From NCBI GenBank assembly GCA_964484765.1, contig CAZAGI010000039.1, positions 1-64,000 of the forward strand: 64,000 nucleotides of DNA, given 5' to 3'. A program made the translations under genes and the position numbers. Below the pieces are notes generated by a model. It searched no databases. It saw nothing but the letters and a program-made list of their open reading frames with translations, and was not told the DNA's origin. Each line of letters begins with the position of its first letter. Positions within the stretch are counted from its first letter, which is position 1. The stretch comes from DSVQ01 sp964484765 (lineage in GTDB: Bacteria > Planctomycetota > Planctomycetia > Planctomycetales > Planctomycetaceae). This document shows positions 44,507 to 53,628 of the stretch, piece by piece.

Positions 44507-46405
44507 CTACCGATAAATGTCGGTAATCGGCATCGAGCGGAAGCGCGAAGAGATGCGCCCCGATTTTTCATCGCGGACATAATACGTCAACAACGCACGG
44601 CCTTCGTGAAACGCGAGGCTGGTGTAGGCGAAGGTGTGATCGGTGCTGGTTTCCAGTGACCGTGACGGGAACCACGTCTGGCCTTCATCCTTGGAAATGG
44701 CGAAAGAAAGCGGCGACCGTTTGCCGCCGTGTCCTGCGCCCGCAACGAAGGTGTCATTCCAGATCAGCAGCCAGTCGCCGGTGGATGGAATGACGCGTAA
44801 CGTTGCCGGTGCTTCGGGAGCGCGGACCGGCCACGATTTCGCAGCACTCCACGACTCGCCGTGATCGGTGGATTCACTGACCGCGATGTGTCCCGACTGC
44901 GTGCGGAAATGCATGAGCAACGAACCATCGCGACGTTCGATCACCTCGGGTTCCATCGCCCCCCGTTTTTCATACGGAACCGTATTCCGGCTGCGCTTCC
45001 AATTGCGACCACTGTCGTCGGAAGACCACGTCGCACAAACAAAGCGATTGACTGACCCGACGTCTTCCGTCGTCGCCACAGGCACCATGATCCGCCCCGT
45101 CGACAGGACGGTCACGCGGTCGTTGTTCATCACGTGGTAACCGGGATCGGTGGTGATCCGCACTGGCGGGCCGAATGTTTCCGCCCCATCGGTGGATGTC
45201 CGCATCCAGGCGTTGAGATCACTTTTGGAGTTTTTCACGAGGTAAAACAGACCGATCGGCGCATCGAACCGCGCCGGCTGCGACAATCGCTGCAGCGTCA
45301 CCGACATCACGTTCTGTTTGCCCACATTTTCCTGCAGCACGCGCGGTTCGGACCAGGTCATGCCTCCATCGCGCGAATCGACGGAAATGATGCGCGCCTG
45401 CGCGAAATCGGATTCTTCGCCGATGAATTCCGTCGTGGCGTAGAGCAGGCGGCCGTCTCGGAGAACCAGAACCGAACCCTCGCTGTAGCGTGGATTCTTT
45501 TCGGTGGCGACAAACACCTCGCGCACGATTGCCTCCCGAGGGAGTTGATTTGACGGCAATGACAGCACCAGCAGCGCCTGGGCCGCGCGGATGCGGATGT
45601 CGAGCACATCGTCATCCAGCAATCGCTGCAGGTTGTCCTTGGCGTCAAACGCCCGTGCCTCCGGAGCAAATTCGCAGGCATAGGTCCGCACGGCCGCATC
45701 GGCGTGTTTCATGTTTTGGACGAGCACTGCCATGCCATCGGCATCGCCCAAACACGCCAGCGCGTGTTCAAAATAGGCCTTGGTCAACGGCTCGCTGAAT
45801 CGTTGGGCTCCTTCGCGCAGCGCGGGAATGTCAGACCGGTCGCCGACGCGAGCCAGAATCCACGCCGCAATGCGGGCGGTGTCGCCATCAGCATCGGAAA
45901 CATACTTACGAATCATGCTCAACGCATCCCGATTCCCCCAGCGGGTCAGCGCCGCGGCGGCCATCAAGGCGGTTTTCGGCTGATCGACGCGCGCCATCGC
46001 CTGGCGAAGAAGACGGCCGTCGCCGATCTGCCACACCTTGAACAGACTCTCGCAAGCATGCGTGTGCCCGTGTGAATTTGTCCCGGCAAGGATGTCGAGC
46101 ATGATCTGCGTATGGGCCAGGTCTCCTGCGCGGACAAGCTCGCGCGCGAGTCCACACCGGCGTTGATCGTCGGTCTCCACCGGCAACCGCGGTGAGATGG
46201 CCTTGCGGGTTTCCGCGGGAAATCCCGCCTGGGTGAGTGCTTCCGCGGCATGCATCGCTGGCCAGAACTCTTCGGAATTCACGCCGGCGCGCAAGATGCC
46301 GAGGCAACGTTCCCGCGTGGTTTCCTCCAGCTTGAGAACCGGCGGCCACGCCGCCAGGGAAGGTGTTCCCCAGGCCAGCAAGGCAATCGTGAAGATCCAG
46401 CGCAT
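44507..46405 (-). CDS. Exported HEAT-repeat/sialidase (BNR) protein
   Basis: 632 residues. A signal peptide (IFTIALLAWGTPSLAAW) is followed by ~280 residues of HEAT-like helical repeats (TALMAAAALTRWGNRDAL, TARIAAWILARVGDRSDIPAL, AVRTYACEFAPEARAFDA). A six-bladed sialidase propeller then carries four Asp-boxes: SRDGGMTW, SDDSGRNW, STDHGESW and SKDEGQTW. Exo-alpha-sialidases cleave terminal sialic acid, but Planctomycetota have many BNR proteins of unknown target, and the Arg triad cannot be confirmed by eye. The HEAT domain could position substrate or partner proteins. It is close to a neuraminate-lyase-like aldolase. Confidence 0.88.
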   Translation of the reverse strand: MRWIFTIALLAWGTPSLAAWPPVLKLEETTRERCLGILRAGVNSEEFWPAMHAAEALTQAGFPAETRKAISPRLPVETDDQRRCGLARELVRAGDLAHTQIMLDILAGTNSHGHTHACESLFKVWQIGDGRLLRQAMARVDQPKTALMAAAALTRWGNRDALSMIRKYVSDADGDTARIAAWILARVGDRSDIPALREGAQRFSEPLTKAYFEHALACLGDADGMAVLVQNMKHADAAVRTYACEFAPEARAFDAKDNLQRLLDDDVLDIRIRAAQALLVLSLPSNQLPREAIVREVFVATEKNPRYSEGSVLVLRDGRLLYATTEFIGEESDFAQARIISVDSRDGGMTWSEPRVLQENVGKQNVMSVTLQRLSQPARFDAPIGLFYLVKNSKSDLNAWMRTSTDGAETFGPPVRITTDPGYHVMNNDRVTVLSTGRIMVPVATTEDVGSVNRFVCATWSSDDSGRNWKRSRNTVPYEKRGAMEPEVIERRDGSLLMHFRTQSGHIAVSESTDHGESWSAAKSWPVRAPEAPATLRVIPSTGDWLLIWNDTFVAGAGHGGKRSPLSFAISKDEGQTWFPSRSLETSTDHTFAYTSLAFHEGRALLTYYVRDEKSGRISSRFRSMPITDIYR

Positions 46406-46428
46406 GGTGATGTCCTGCGGTCAAATTT

Positions 46429-47346
46429 TCAGAACGGTGATTCCACAATCTGCGTCACGATATCGAAACCGATCTCGGCACTGAAAGTGTCGGTGAGGCG
46501 TTTCCACACCGGACCGGGTTTGCCGGTGCCGATGGCGACGCCGTTGATCTTCACTGCGGGAGCCAGAAAATACGGTGTGGTGCAGAGCCATGCTTCCTCG
46601 GCATTGATCACGTCGTGCAGTTGCAGGTCTTGTTCGACGAACCGCAAGCCCAGTTGCTCGCTGAGGCGTTGCACATCGTCGAGCGTGACGCCCCAGAGAA
46701 TATTACTCCGCTGGGGACTGTAGATCGTGCCGTTCTTGTAGACTAGAAAATTCGAACCGCCGGTTTCGGTGACGTTACCATCAAGGTCGAGATACAAGCC
46801 GACGGCTTTCGGATCGACGAGCTTGGCCTGCTGGTCGCCGATCCACATGTGCAACCGGTTACGATGTTTGATTTTGCTGCTGAGGATGTTGGGGTGTACG
46901 TGCCGCTGCGTCGGCGTGACGACAAGTACGCCGGTGGTGACGGAATCTTTCCACAGTGAAAACGGCATCGGAAAGCAGTGCAGGCAGAGCGTCGCTTTCC
47001 GTTCGCCCGCCATTCCCGCAGACCCGGCATACACGGGGAACTCGCCCACTGTGGCGTAGAACACGAGTGCGATTTCGCGACCGGGCCAGGCCGTGCGATT
47101 GCGCTCGATCAGGTGCTGCACAATCGCCGACAATTCGGCATGCGTCGCCGTCAGTCCGAGATAGGCATACTTCGCCGATTCCAGAAAGCGTGCGATGTGA
47201 GCGTCGGCGGCATACGGCTTCCCGTTGTATGTCCGCAGCAGATCGGTCACCGCGGCGCTCAGGACGATGCCACCGTCATAAATCGGCAACACACATTCGG
47301 TATTGGGAACGTATCGACCGTTGAGATACGCGATCGGGTCAGGCAT
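46429..47346 (-). CDS. Class IV PLP aminotransferase (branched-chain/D-amino-acid type)
   Basis: 306 residues from ATG 47346 (MPDPIAYLNGRYVPN). The family features are IYDGGIVLSAAVTDLLRTYNGKPYAADAHIARF, the PLP lysine in ILSSKIKHRNRLHMW, TETGGSNFLVYKNGTIYSP and ILWGVTLDDVQRLSEQLG. It could be a branched-chain aminotransferase, 4-amino-4-deoxychorismate lyase or D-amino-acid transaminase; sequence alone does not decide. It lies 24 nt upstream of the sialidase gene on the same strand. Confidence 0.85.
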   Translation of the reverse strand: MPDPIAYLNGRYVPNTECVLPIYDGGIVLSAAVTDLLRTYNGKPYAADAHIARFLESAKYAYLGLTATHAELSAIVQHLIERNRTAWPGREIALVFYATVGEFPVYAGSAGMAGERKATLCLHCFPMPFSLWKDSVTTGVLVVTPTQRHVHPNILSSKIKHRNRLHMWIGDQQAKLVDPKAVGLYLDLDGNVTETGGSNFLVYKNGTIYSPQRSNILWGVTLDDVQRLSEQLGLRFVEQDLQLHDVINAEEAWLCTTPYFLAPAVKINGVAIGTGKPGPVWKRLTDTFSAEIGFDIVTQIVESPF

Positions 47347-47377
47347 AGTCCAGGATTCTTGACGGTTGGGTGACAAC

Positions 47378-47524
47378 GAAATTCCAAGCTCCAATTTCCA
47401 AGTTCCAAACAAATTTCAAATTTCAAATTCCAAACGAAGAGACGAAAGGTCGTGCGTCCTGCCCTCGTTGGGAATTTGGTATTTGCTCCTTGTTTGGAAC
47501 TTGGATTTTGGAACTTGGAATTTC
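47378..47524. repeat. AT-rich iterated TTCCAA element, imperfect 34-bp inverted repeat
   Basis: Arms 47378-47411 and 47491-47524 match at 31 of 34 positions as reverse complements and are built of TTCCAA/TTCAAA units (AAGTTCCAAACA at one edge). The ~79-nt spacer contains more TTTCAAA units. It is much more AT-rich than its surroundings and fills the gap between the aldolase and aminotransferase genes. No open reading frame uses it. Confidence 0.75.
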
Positions 47525-47535
47525 AACAAGAACGA

Positions 47536-48435
47536 TTACGGCGCATCGTCCACAAGACGGATTAGTTCTGTGATGTCGACTTCCTTCCACGGTTTGTCCT
47601 GCGATCCCAGCGGGGCGCGTGGCATGCCGATGTCAATGGCGTATTTCTGCTGGATGGCCTGTCGCAGAAAGGTCCATGTCGACCCGGCGGCGAGGACGCG
47701 GGCAATGGCCGTTTGAAACCGTAGCGTGAACGCGCGGGCTTCGTCGATTTTTCCGGCCCGCATCGCCAGCCACGCCGCTTTGGCGGCCTTGCCCCACAGA
47801 TTGTAGAACGTGCCGATGGCCCCGATGGACCCCGACATCACCGCGTGGCACAGGACTTCGTCGGCCCCACTGAAGAGTTGCAGCCGGTCGCCGGCAAAAG
47901 CGTGGATGAGACCGAAAAGGTACAAATCGATCGATGTGATTTTCATCCCGGCGATGTTCGGCAGCGACAGAATCCGCTCGGTGTACTGCCGCGGATCGGC
48001 AGACAGTTTCTGGGCGATATCGATGTGATACACAAACAGCGGCAAATCCGTTGCGGCACCAATTTGACGATAGTGTTCAAAGACGACATCGGCCGACGCG
48101 GGATAATAAATCGGGGCGACCGTCGAGACGGCATCAGCGCCGATTTTCGCGGCATGTTTGGCCAACGTGATGGCGTCCTCGGTCGTCACCGCACCGACAT
48201 GGGCCATGATCGGCATCCGACCGGCACTGGCCCGGACTGCGGCGGCGACGATCTCCTGCCGTTCGATGAGCGTGAGCAGCGGCCATTGCCCCGTCGACCC
48301 GGTGACGTAGAGACCGTCGAGCCCATCCCGCGCGAATTGATCGACGAGGCGTTCCACTACGGCGAAATCGGGCTTACCGTTCGCTCCAAACGGCGTGACG
48401 AGCGCGGGCCAGAGACCGCCGAATTGACGAGGCAT
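47536..48435 (-). CDS. DHDPS/N-acetylneuraminate-lyase-family aldolase
   Basis: 299 residues from ATG 48435 (GGAG 8 nt upstream; GTG 48444 is the alternative). Features are GLWPALVTPF, YVTGSTGQWPLLTLIERQEIV (the carboxylate-binding Gly-Ser-Thr-Gly loop), the catalytic Tyr in LFVYHIDIAQK and the Schiff-base Lys in NIAGMKITSIDL. It could be a 4-hydroxy-tetrahydrodipicolinate synthase, neuraminate lyase or keto-deoxy-sugar aldolase. A sialidase downstream, a carbohydrate-active protein just upstream and an SSS transporter make sialic or keto-sugar catabolism the better guess, but this is contextual. Confidence 0.85.
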   Translation of the reverse strand: MPRQFGGLWPALVTPFGANGKPDFAVVERLVDQFARDGLDGLYVTGSTGQWPLLTLIERQEIVAAAVRASAGRMPIMAHVGAVTTEDAITLAKHAAKIGADAVSTVAPIYYPASADVVFEHYRQIGAATDLPLFVYHIDIAQKLSADPRQYTERILSLPNIAGMKITSIDLYLFGLIHAFAGDRLQLFSGADEVLCHAVMSGSIGAIGTFYNLWGKAAKAAWLAMRAGKIDEARAFTLRFQTAIARVLAAGSTWTFLRQAIQQKYAIDIGMPRAPLGSQDKPWKEVDITELIRLVDDAP

Positions 48436-48488
48436 GCAGAACACTCCGAATCAAACCACGTTTGTATGCCACAACTGTGGCACACAGA

Positions 48489-50405
48489 TTACCGGACGAG
48501 TTTATCGATGGCCTCCAGCCGTTGCTTCAGCGGTTGGTACGCTAGAAGATTGATCACGCCGATCATGCCACGGTCGCTCTGATCACGGGCCACATCGGCC
48601 AAGGCGTTTTGTGCGGCATACAACGCTTCCTGCGCCGCTTCGAGATGACCGAGTTCTTTCTCTTGGTCGTCGGTCGAACGGTTGGCGTTGTAGACGGCTT
48701 CAGCACACGTCATGAAATGCAGGCCGAACTCAAACCGCCGGGCGTAATACAACGTGAATGCACGTGCCCCGCCGCGGGCGCGTGTGTTCGCCCGGTACAT
48801 CTCATTCATGGCATTCGTGAACAGCGTGCGGACTTCGCCGGGCCACTTGGCATCGGCTGGCGGCGGTTCCCCGTTCATGCCCAGCAGCGGCTGAAAGTCG
48901 GTCCCCAAATATTTGGCGTCTTTGTTCAGAATCTCGTTGGCTTTGTCCGCATCCGCAAACGCCATGCGTACACTCTCGACGACGCCGTCGCCGCAGATGG
49001 GCGGAATCAACTCTTGCAGCGCGGAATCGAAGGTGAGCTTCGGATCGAACACGGCGCGGGAAGCGTAGTACAGGCTCGGGTCGATATCGACCGGCGTGTC
49101 ACAGATCGCGAGCATTCCCTCCGCGTGGTGTTCCTGCAAGGCTTTCAGTACCGCTGGTAACCTCTGATGTCCCAGATTGGGAAACACGGCATGGCGGGTC
49201 TCAAAATTCACGAACGCCGAATGCGGTCGGCTCTTGTCAGGCAGATTTCCCAAATCGCTCGGCGCTGTGAGAATTCCCACGGATGGCGGATAGACCACCG
49301 TACTCGTGCCGAATTGAGCCACTGCAACATCACCGACGCTCTTTCTCCATTTCGTAAACGGATCGCTTTGAAATGTGGCCGTGGTGACACCATCCGGCGG
49401 CGCGATGCTGAAGGCATCGATGTCGGGATACACTTCGCGGGCCGTGTCCAGATAGGCTTGAAATCGTTTCCATTTCTGGGCAGCGTTCTCCTTATGCTCT
49501 CCATCGGGACCGACTTCGTAGGACATCGACAGGAACATTCCCACGGACAAGCCGCGTTCATGGGCGGAAGTCGTGATGTTTTTGACAAACCGTTGGCCAT
49601 CGCGAAATCGATCATCGTGGGACTCGCGCCGCGGGAGGTCCGGGTTTTCGAACTGCTTGACTCCACGAAAGGCTTTTCGGCCGGGGACATCACCCGTGAT
49701 GGGAAAATCCCAGGGGAAGAAGGCTTCCGGACCCAGCTCATCTTTGGACGGAAGCCGAACGGGCCGGATGGATTGAACGGTGACGGCGAGCAGTTCTACA
49801 CGATTGAACTTCATTTTGCTGAGCTGCGACAACAGTTTTCGCTGGTCTTCCAGGCCCCATGGACCAAATCCCATCGGAGACATATCGACCACGCGAAAAG
49901 CACGCGTACGGATGGTGGGTTCTTTGATGATGTCCAAGCCGTCCACGGACAGCTTCGGTGTTTCCACGGGGTAGTAATCTCCGTGCAACAGCGAGCGCAC
50001 GCCGAAGTGGTGGCTGAGTTCGTAGACGGCCCATAGGGTAGCGACGGGGCTGCCGCCGCCGACGACTAAAGTGTTTTTGGCCGTGGACACCGTGCGGATA
50101 ACGTGGCCCTGATCGGTGAGCTTCGGCCATTTGTCGCCGAGGGCGGTCATCACCGCAGGGTTGGTGGCCGGGCTGCCGAGCAGAATGGTGGCTACGGCAT
50201 CAGCAGCGGGTGTTGTACCGATCTGTACGTCGGCGTCAAACAACTGTTTCCACTGCGCAGCGAGTTCTTTGGCGGCGTGCTTTTCCAGTGCCGGCGCATC
50301 GTCCTGTATCACCACCGCCACGCGCGGCCCGGCATCAGAGACGGTGGCACTCAATACACCCGCGCAGCACACCAACCAGCCGATGAGAAAGCGATATGTC
50401 GTCAT
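48489..50405 (-). CDS. Exported glycoside-hydrolase-like protein (GH20/GH67 N-terminal domain)
   Basis: 638 residues with signal peptide LIGWLVCCAGVLSATVSDA. The first ~150 residues (VAVVIQDDAPALEKHAAKELAAQWKQLF ... LVVGGGSPVATLWAVYELSHHFGVRSLL) match the alpha/beta fold that precedes the TIM barrel in GH20 hexosaminidases and GH67 glucuronidases. The middle part (QRKLLSQLSKMKFNRVELLAV; HERGLSVGMFLSMSYEVGPDG) looks like a TIM barrel. The C-terminal ~150 residues are helical. I could not find the GH20 Asp-Glu pair or GH67 carboxylates unambiguously, so the activity is unassigned. It is 54 nt upstream of the aldolase. Confidence 0.75.
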   Translation of the reverse strand: MTTYRFLIGWLVCCAGVLSATVSDAGPRVAVVIQDDAPALEKHAAKELAAQWKQLFDADVQIGTTPAADAVATILLGSPATNPAVMTALGDKWPKLTDQGHVIRTVSTAKNTLVVGGGSPVATLWAVYELSHHFGVRSLLHGDYYPVETPKLSVDGLDIIKEPTIRTRAFRVVDMSPMGFGPWGLEDQRKLLSQLSKMKFNRVELLAVTVQSIRPVRLPSKDELGPEAFFPWDFPITGDVPGRKAFRGVKQFENPDLPRRESHDDRFRDGQRFVKNITTSAHERGLSVGMFLSMSYEVGPDGEHKENAAQKWKRFQAYLDTAREVYPDIDAFSIAPPDGVTTATFQSDPFTKWRKSVGDVAVAQFGTSTVVYPPSVGILTAPSDLGNLPDKSRPHSAFVNFETRHAVFPNLGHQRLPAVLKALQEHHAEGMLAICDTPVDIDPSLYYASRAVFDPKLTFDSALQELIPPICGDGVVESVRMAFADADKANEILNKDAKYLGTDFQPLLGMNGEPPPADAKWPGEVRTLFTNAMNEMYRANTRARGGARAFTLYYARRFEFGLHFMTCAEAVYNANRSTDDQEKELGHLEAAQEALYAAQNALADVARDQSDRGMIGVINLLAYQPLKQRLEAIDKLVR

Positions 50406-50409
50406 GTGA

Positions 50410-51855
50410 TTATTTCCCCGTCAACGCTTTGCCGTCTTCGGCGATGCAGAACACCTTTTCGCGCGTGCGGATGTAGATCCGGCCGTCGGCGATCGACGGA
50501 TTCGCCAGAATTTCCTCACCCATATCGTTCTTGGCCAGAATGTTCAGTTTGGGAGCGTCTTCAATCACGACAACAAACCCGTTGCGGCCGGCGATGTAGA
50601 TCTTGCCGTCGGCGGCGATGGGTGAAGCGTAGTAATCGCCCAGGTTCTGAATCCGCGTGCGTTCCCACACCGTGTTACCGGTGTAGGCATCGAAGCAGCT
50701 CAGCAGACCGCCGGTTTTCACCGTGTAGACGCGGTTGTTGACAACCAGCGGGGAAGACAGGTTCGAAGGGGCTTTCGAATTGAGATTCCAGACGACATGC
50801 GTTTTGGTGACATCGCCGTCGCCGCCGCCACGAATCGCCTGCACGATGCTGCCGCCGCCGGCCTGATTGTCTGGATGCTGGAACGCGGTGTCGAGTTCCT
50901 TGTCGTCCAGATAACCGTCCTTGTTGCGATCGGACACCTCGAAACGCGCCCAGAATTCCTGTGGCGTTTCGGGCTTGCTGAGCTGCTTGTCCTGATTGGT
51001 GTCGAGCCATTCGAGCAGCGCGAATTTGACCGTGCGGGTCGCATCACCATAGCTTTGGACGGCGATGTAGATCACGTCGTCACGCACCACAGGCGACGTC
51101 ATCATCGTGCGGAGCAGCGTATTGCAGGTCCAGCGTTCCTTGCCGGTCGCGGGGTCGTAGCCCTTCAGTTTGCCGGTGCCAGAAATCACAAGATCGGTCC
51201 GGCCGTTCGCCGTGCAGAGGACTGGAATGGCGTACCCAGCGAGCATATCTTCCCGCGGCGTTTTCCAGCGCAGTTCGCCAGTTTGCTTATTGATCGCCGT
51301 CACATAGCAGAGAAGGTCGTCATCCATCGCGAAGAAGACCGAATCGCCATGCACGACCGGCGAGGACCCCGCACCCCAGTCCATCAGGTAAGCCGGGGTA
51401 CGCAGCTTGTGCGTCCAGACTTCCTGGCCATCGGCCACATTCAGGGCAATGAGGCCGATGGTGCTGAAATAGACGTAGACCCGTTCGTCATCCACGGCCG
51501 GTGTCGACGACGCATGGCTGTTCGGCGGGGTGATGCGCGGCAGTTTTCCCGTAGGGAAATCGCGTTTCCAGAATTCTTTGCCCGTGACGGCATCGTGACA
51601 AAAGACGGTAAACGTGGTCTCCGCGGTCATCGCGGTGTTGAAGATGCGGCTGTTCGCGATGACGGAGGAGCCGATGCCGTCGCCGAGCGTTTGCTGCCAG
51701 ACGACTTTGTCCTCGAACGAGAATTCCGTCGGCAACCCGCGGCTGGACGACACACCGCCGGCGTTGATCCCACGGAACTGTGGCCAGTCTTCGCCGTGGG
51801 CGACAATCGGCACTGCTGCCATCAGCCAGGCAGCCACAAAAAATCCTCTGTGCAT
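50410..51855 (-). CDS. Exported PQQ-like propeller protein with EF-hand pair
   Basis: 481 residues from ATG 51855; the longer frame to 52122 lacks a signal peptide and is not protein-like. Signal peptide GFFVAAWLMAAVPIVAHG, then DWPQFRGINAGG and propeller blades (DAVTGKEFWKRDF, KQTGELRWKTPRED, DAYTGNTVWERT). Near residue 320, LDTNQDKQLSKPE and SDRNKDGYLDDKE are two EF-hand loops inserted between blades, suggesting calcium binding. PQQ/EF-hand combinations occur in Planctomycetota. It follows the SSS symporter by 30 nt and precedes the GH-like gene by 5 nt. Confidence 0.88.
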   Translation of the reverse strand: MHRGFFVAAWLMAAVPIVAHGEDWPQFRGINAGGVSSSRGLPTEFSFEDKVVWQQTLGDGIGSSVIANSRIFNTAMTAETTFTVFCHDAVTGKEFWKRDFPTGKLPRITPPNSHASSTPAVDDERVYVYFSTIGLIALNVADGQEVWTHKLRTPAYLMDWGAGSSPVVHGDSVFFAMDDDLLCYVTAINKQTGELRWKTPREDMLAGYAIPVLCTANGRTDLVISGTGKLKGYDPATGKERWTCNTLLRTMMTSPVVRDDVIYIAVQSYGDATRTVKFALLEWLDTNQDKQLSKPETPQEFWARFEVSDRNKDGYLDDKELDTAFQHPDNQAGGGSIVQAIRGGGDGDVTKTHVVWNLNSKAPSNLSSPLVVNNRVYTVKTGGLLSCFDAYTGNTVWERTRIQNLGDYYASPIAADGKIYIAGRNGFVVVIEDAPKLNILAKNDMGEEILANPSIADGRIYIRTREKVFCIAEDGKALTGK

Positions 51856-51884
51856 GGATTGACTCCTCGAATTGACGGGTACGA

Positions 51885-53516
51885 TCAAGGGACGGACGCC
51901 GTTTCCGGCGGCGTTTCCACGGTCGGCCGTCGCAAGATCGCCCACCAAGTGTAATCCTGTCCCGAATGCGGTTTGCCAGTTTCCACGATGAAACTCAACA
52001 GCGTGGCGAGTGTGATGGTTGTGAGACAGGGCAAGGCAATCGCGAGGGTAAATGTCGGCGTGATCTTCGTACCAGAAATCTCCGGCCACCAGCTCCACAA
52101 GATTGATGTACAGAATCCGCAAAGCGCTGCGGGAAAGACAGACCTTGCGGTACAGCGCGGGATGAACATCCCCACGATAAACAACGCGGATAACGGCCCC
52201 AGAAACATGTTGAAAAATCGCCCCATCAAGCCGACGAGGGTTTCGCCGATCGCATGCGCGCGATTTGCCACTAGATACGCATTCGCAGTGACGATGACGG
52301 TAATGAAAATCGTCAAGAGTCGAGCGACGGCAAGATCGCTGAGCATGCGCCTTCTGCCATGGCGCAAGCGTGGAACTAAATCATTCGTCACTACGGCCGT
52401 GATTGCATTGACACCCGATTCCAATGTCTGGATCGCATCGCACAAAAACGCCGAGATGATCAGTCCCGCGCAGCCGGCAGGGAGTTGCCGCCCAAGAAAA
52501 TGCGGAAACAATTTATCGGCCGCCTTGACCGCAGTATCGGTTCCCGCTGGCAGGAATGAGGGATGTTTTGTGTAAAAAGTCAGCAGCGCGAGGCCGCACA
52601 GCGACAACAGTGAGACCATGGTGAAGTCGACGATGAAATTGATGAAATAGCTGCGGCGGGCATTCTTGAGCGACGAGACCGAGAAGTAACGTTGCAGCAC
52701 GACTTGATCGGAGCCGTGTGTGCAAATCGTCCAGAAAAAGTTGTTGATCATCGCCGTGACGATCGTCACACGGACCGTGAGATCGAGGCTGAAGATCGGC
52801 GGGGCATTGTTCCGTCCCGAGGCATTCGCGGCCGTGGTCCACCATTCGACGGGACCGGAACCATCCACGACAATGACGGTGGCGATCGCCATCAGCACGC
52901 CGGTCAGCAACAGTAAACATTGCAGCACGTCGGTCCAGATCATGGCCTGAATCCCGCCGACGGAAGTGTAGATGGCCGCAACGAACCCCACGAGGCCGAT
53001 CCACCAGTACAGATCGTTGCCCGGCAGCCACGTCCAGTCCGGTCCTTTCACGCGGTCCAGCGCCATCGACGCGGCGAAGATCACCATGCTCATCCAGCCC
53101 AGCCGCAACAGCACGAACAGCGAGCCGCCCAATAACCGCGTGGCATAGTTGTACCGCAGTTCCAGGTACTCATACGCGCTGGTGAGCCGCAACCGCATGA
53201 AAAACGGAATCCACAACAGCGTCACGACCGACATGCTGAACGGGACGGCAAGATACCCCGCGAACACGCCGATTCCGTTCTTGATCGTTTCCCCCGGCAT
53301 GCCGAGGTACGTCAGTGTGGAAAACAACGTGGCGAGAATGCTCAACCCGACGGCAAACCACGGCATGCGTCGCCCGCCGACGAAGAAGTCGTCGACATTA
53401 TGCTGTTTGCTGCCGAACCAGAGAGCAATGCCGAACGTGAGGAGCAGGTAGACGACGATCGCGACGTAATCGAGCGGGCCCAGGCCTACATCCAGCGACA
53501 AAGTCGACTCTTCCAC
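51885..53516 (-). CDS. Sodium:solute symporter (SSS family)
   Basis: 543 residues and about 13 transmembrane helices in the LeuT-like SSS fold: DYVAIVVYLLLTFGIALWFG, FFVGGRRMPWFAVGLSILATLFS (the family GGR motif), YLELRYNYATRLLGG, VGFVAAIYTSVGGIQAMIWTDVLQ and GSDQVVLQRYFSVSSLKNARRS. It takes up a small organic solute with Na+; sugars, sialic acid, proline or pantothenate are all known. It starts at the upstream end of the propeller/GH-like/aldolase run, so a sugar released there is the natural candidate. Confidence 0.9.
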   Translation of the reverse strand: MEESTLSLDVGLGPLDYVAIVVYLLLTFGIALWFGSKQHNVDDFFVGGRRMPWFAVGLSILATLFSTLTYLGMPGETIKNGIGVFAGYLAVPFSMSVVTLLWIPFFMRLRLTSAYEYLELRYNYATRLLGGSLFVLLRLGWMSMVIFAASMALDRVKGPDWTWLPGNDLYWWIGLVGFVAAIYTSVGGIQAMIWTDVLQCLLLLTGVLMAIATVIVVDGSGPVEWWTTAANASGRNNAPPIFSLDLTVRVTIVTAMINNFFWTICTHGSDQVVLQRYFSVSSLKNARRSYFINFIVDFTMVSLLSLCGLALLTFYTKHPSFLPAGTDTAVKAADKLFPHFLGRQLPAGCAGLIISAFLCDAIQTLESGVNAITAVVTNDLVPRLRHGRRRMLSDLAVARLLTIFITVIVTANAYLVANRAHAIGETLVGLMGRFFNMFLGPLSALFIVGMFIPRCTARSVFPAALCGFCTSILWSWWPEISGTKITPTFTLAIALPCLTTITLATLLSFIVETGKPHSGQDYTWWAILRRPTVETPPETASVP

Positions 53517-53628
53517 GCGTCACCTGTTTCGTGTCAGCCGTATGTCGCGCTCCGTGCGATCCATCCATTCAGATTCCTCGATCCGTCAGGATAGCAACTG
53601 ATGCGCGAAAAGCCACGCGCAGCGAAGA

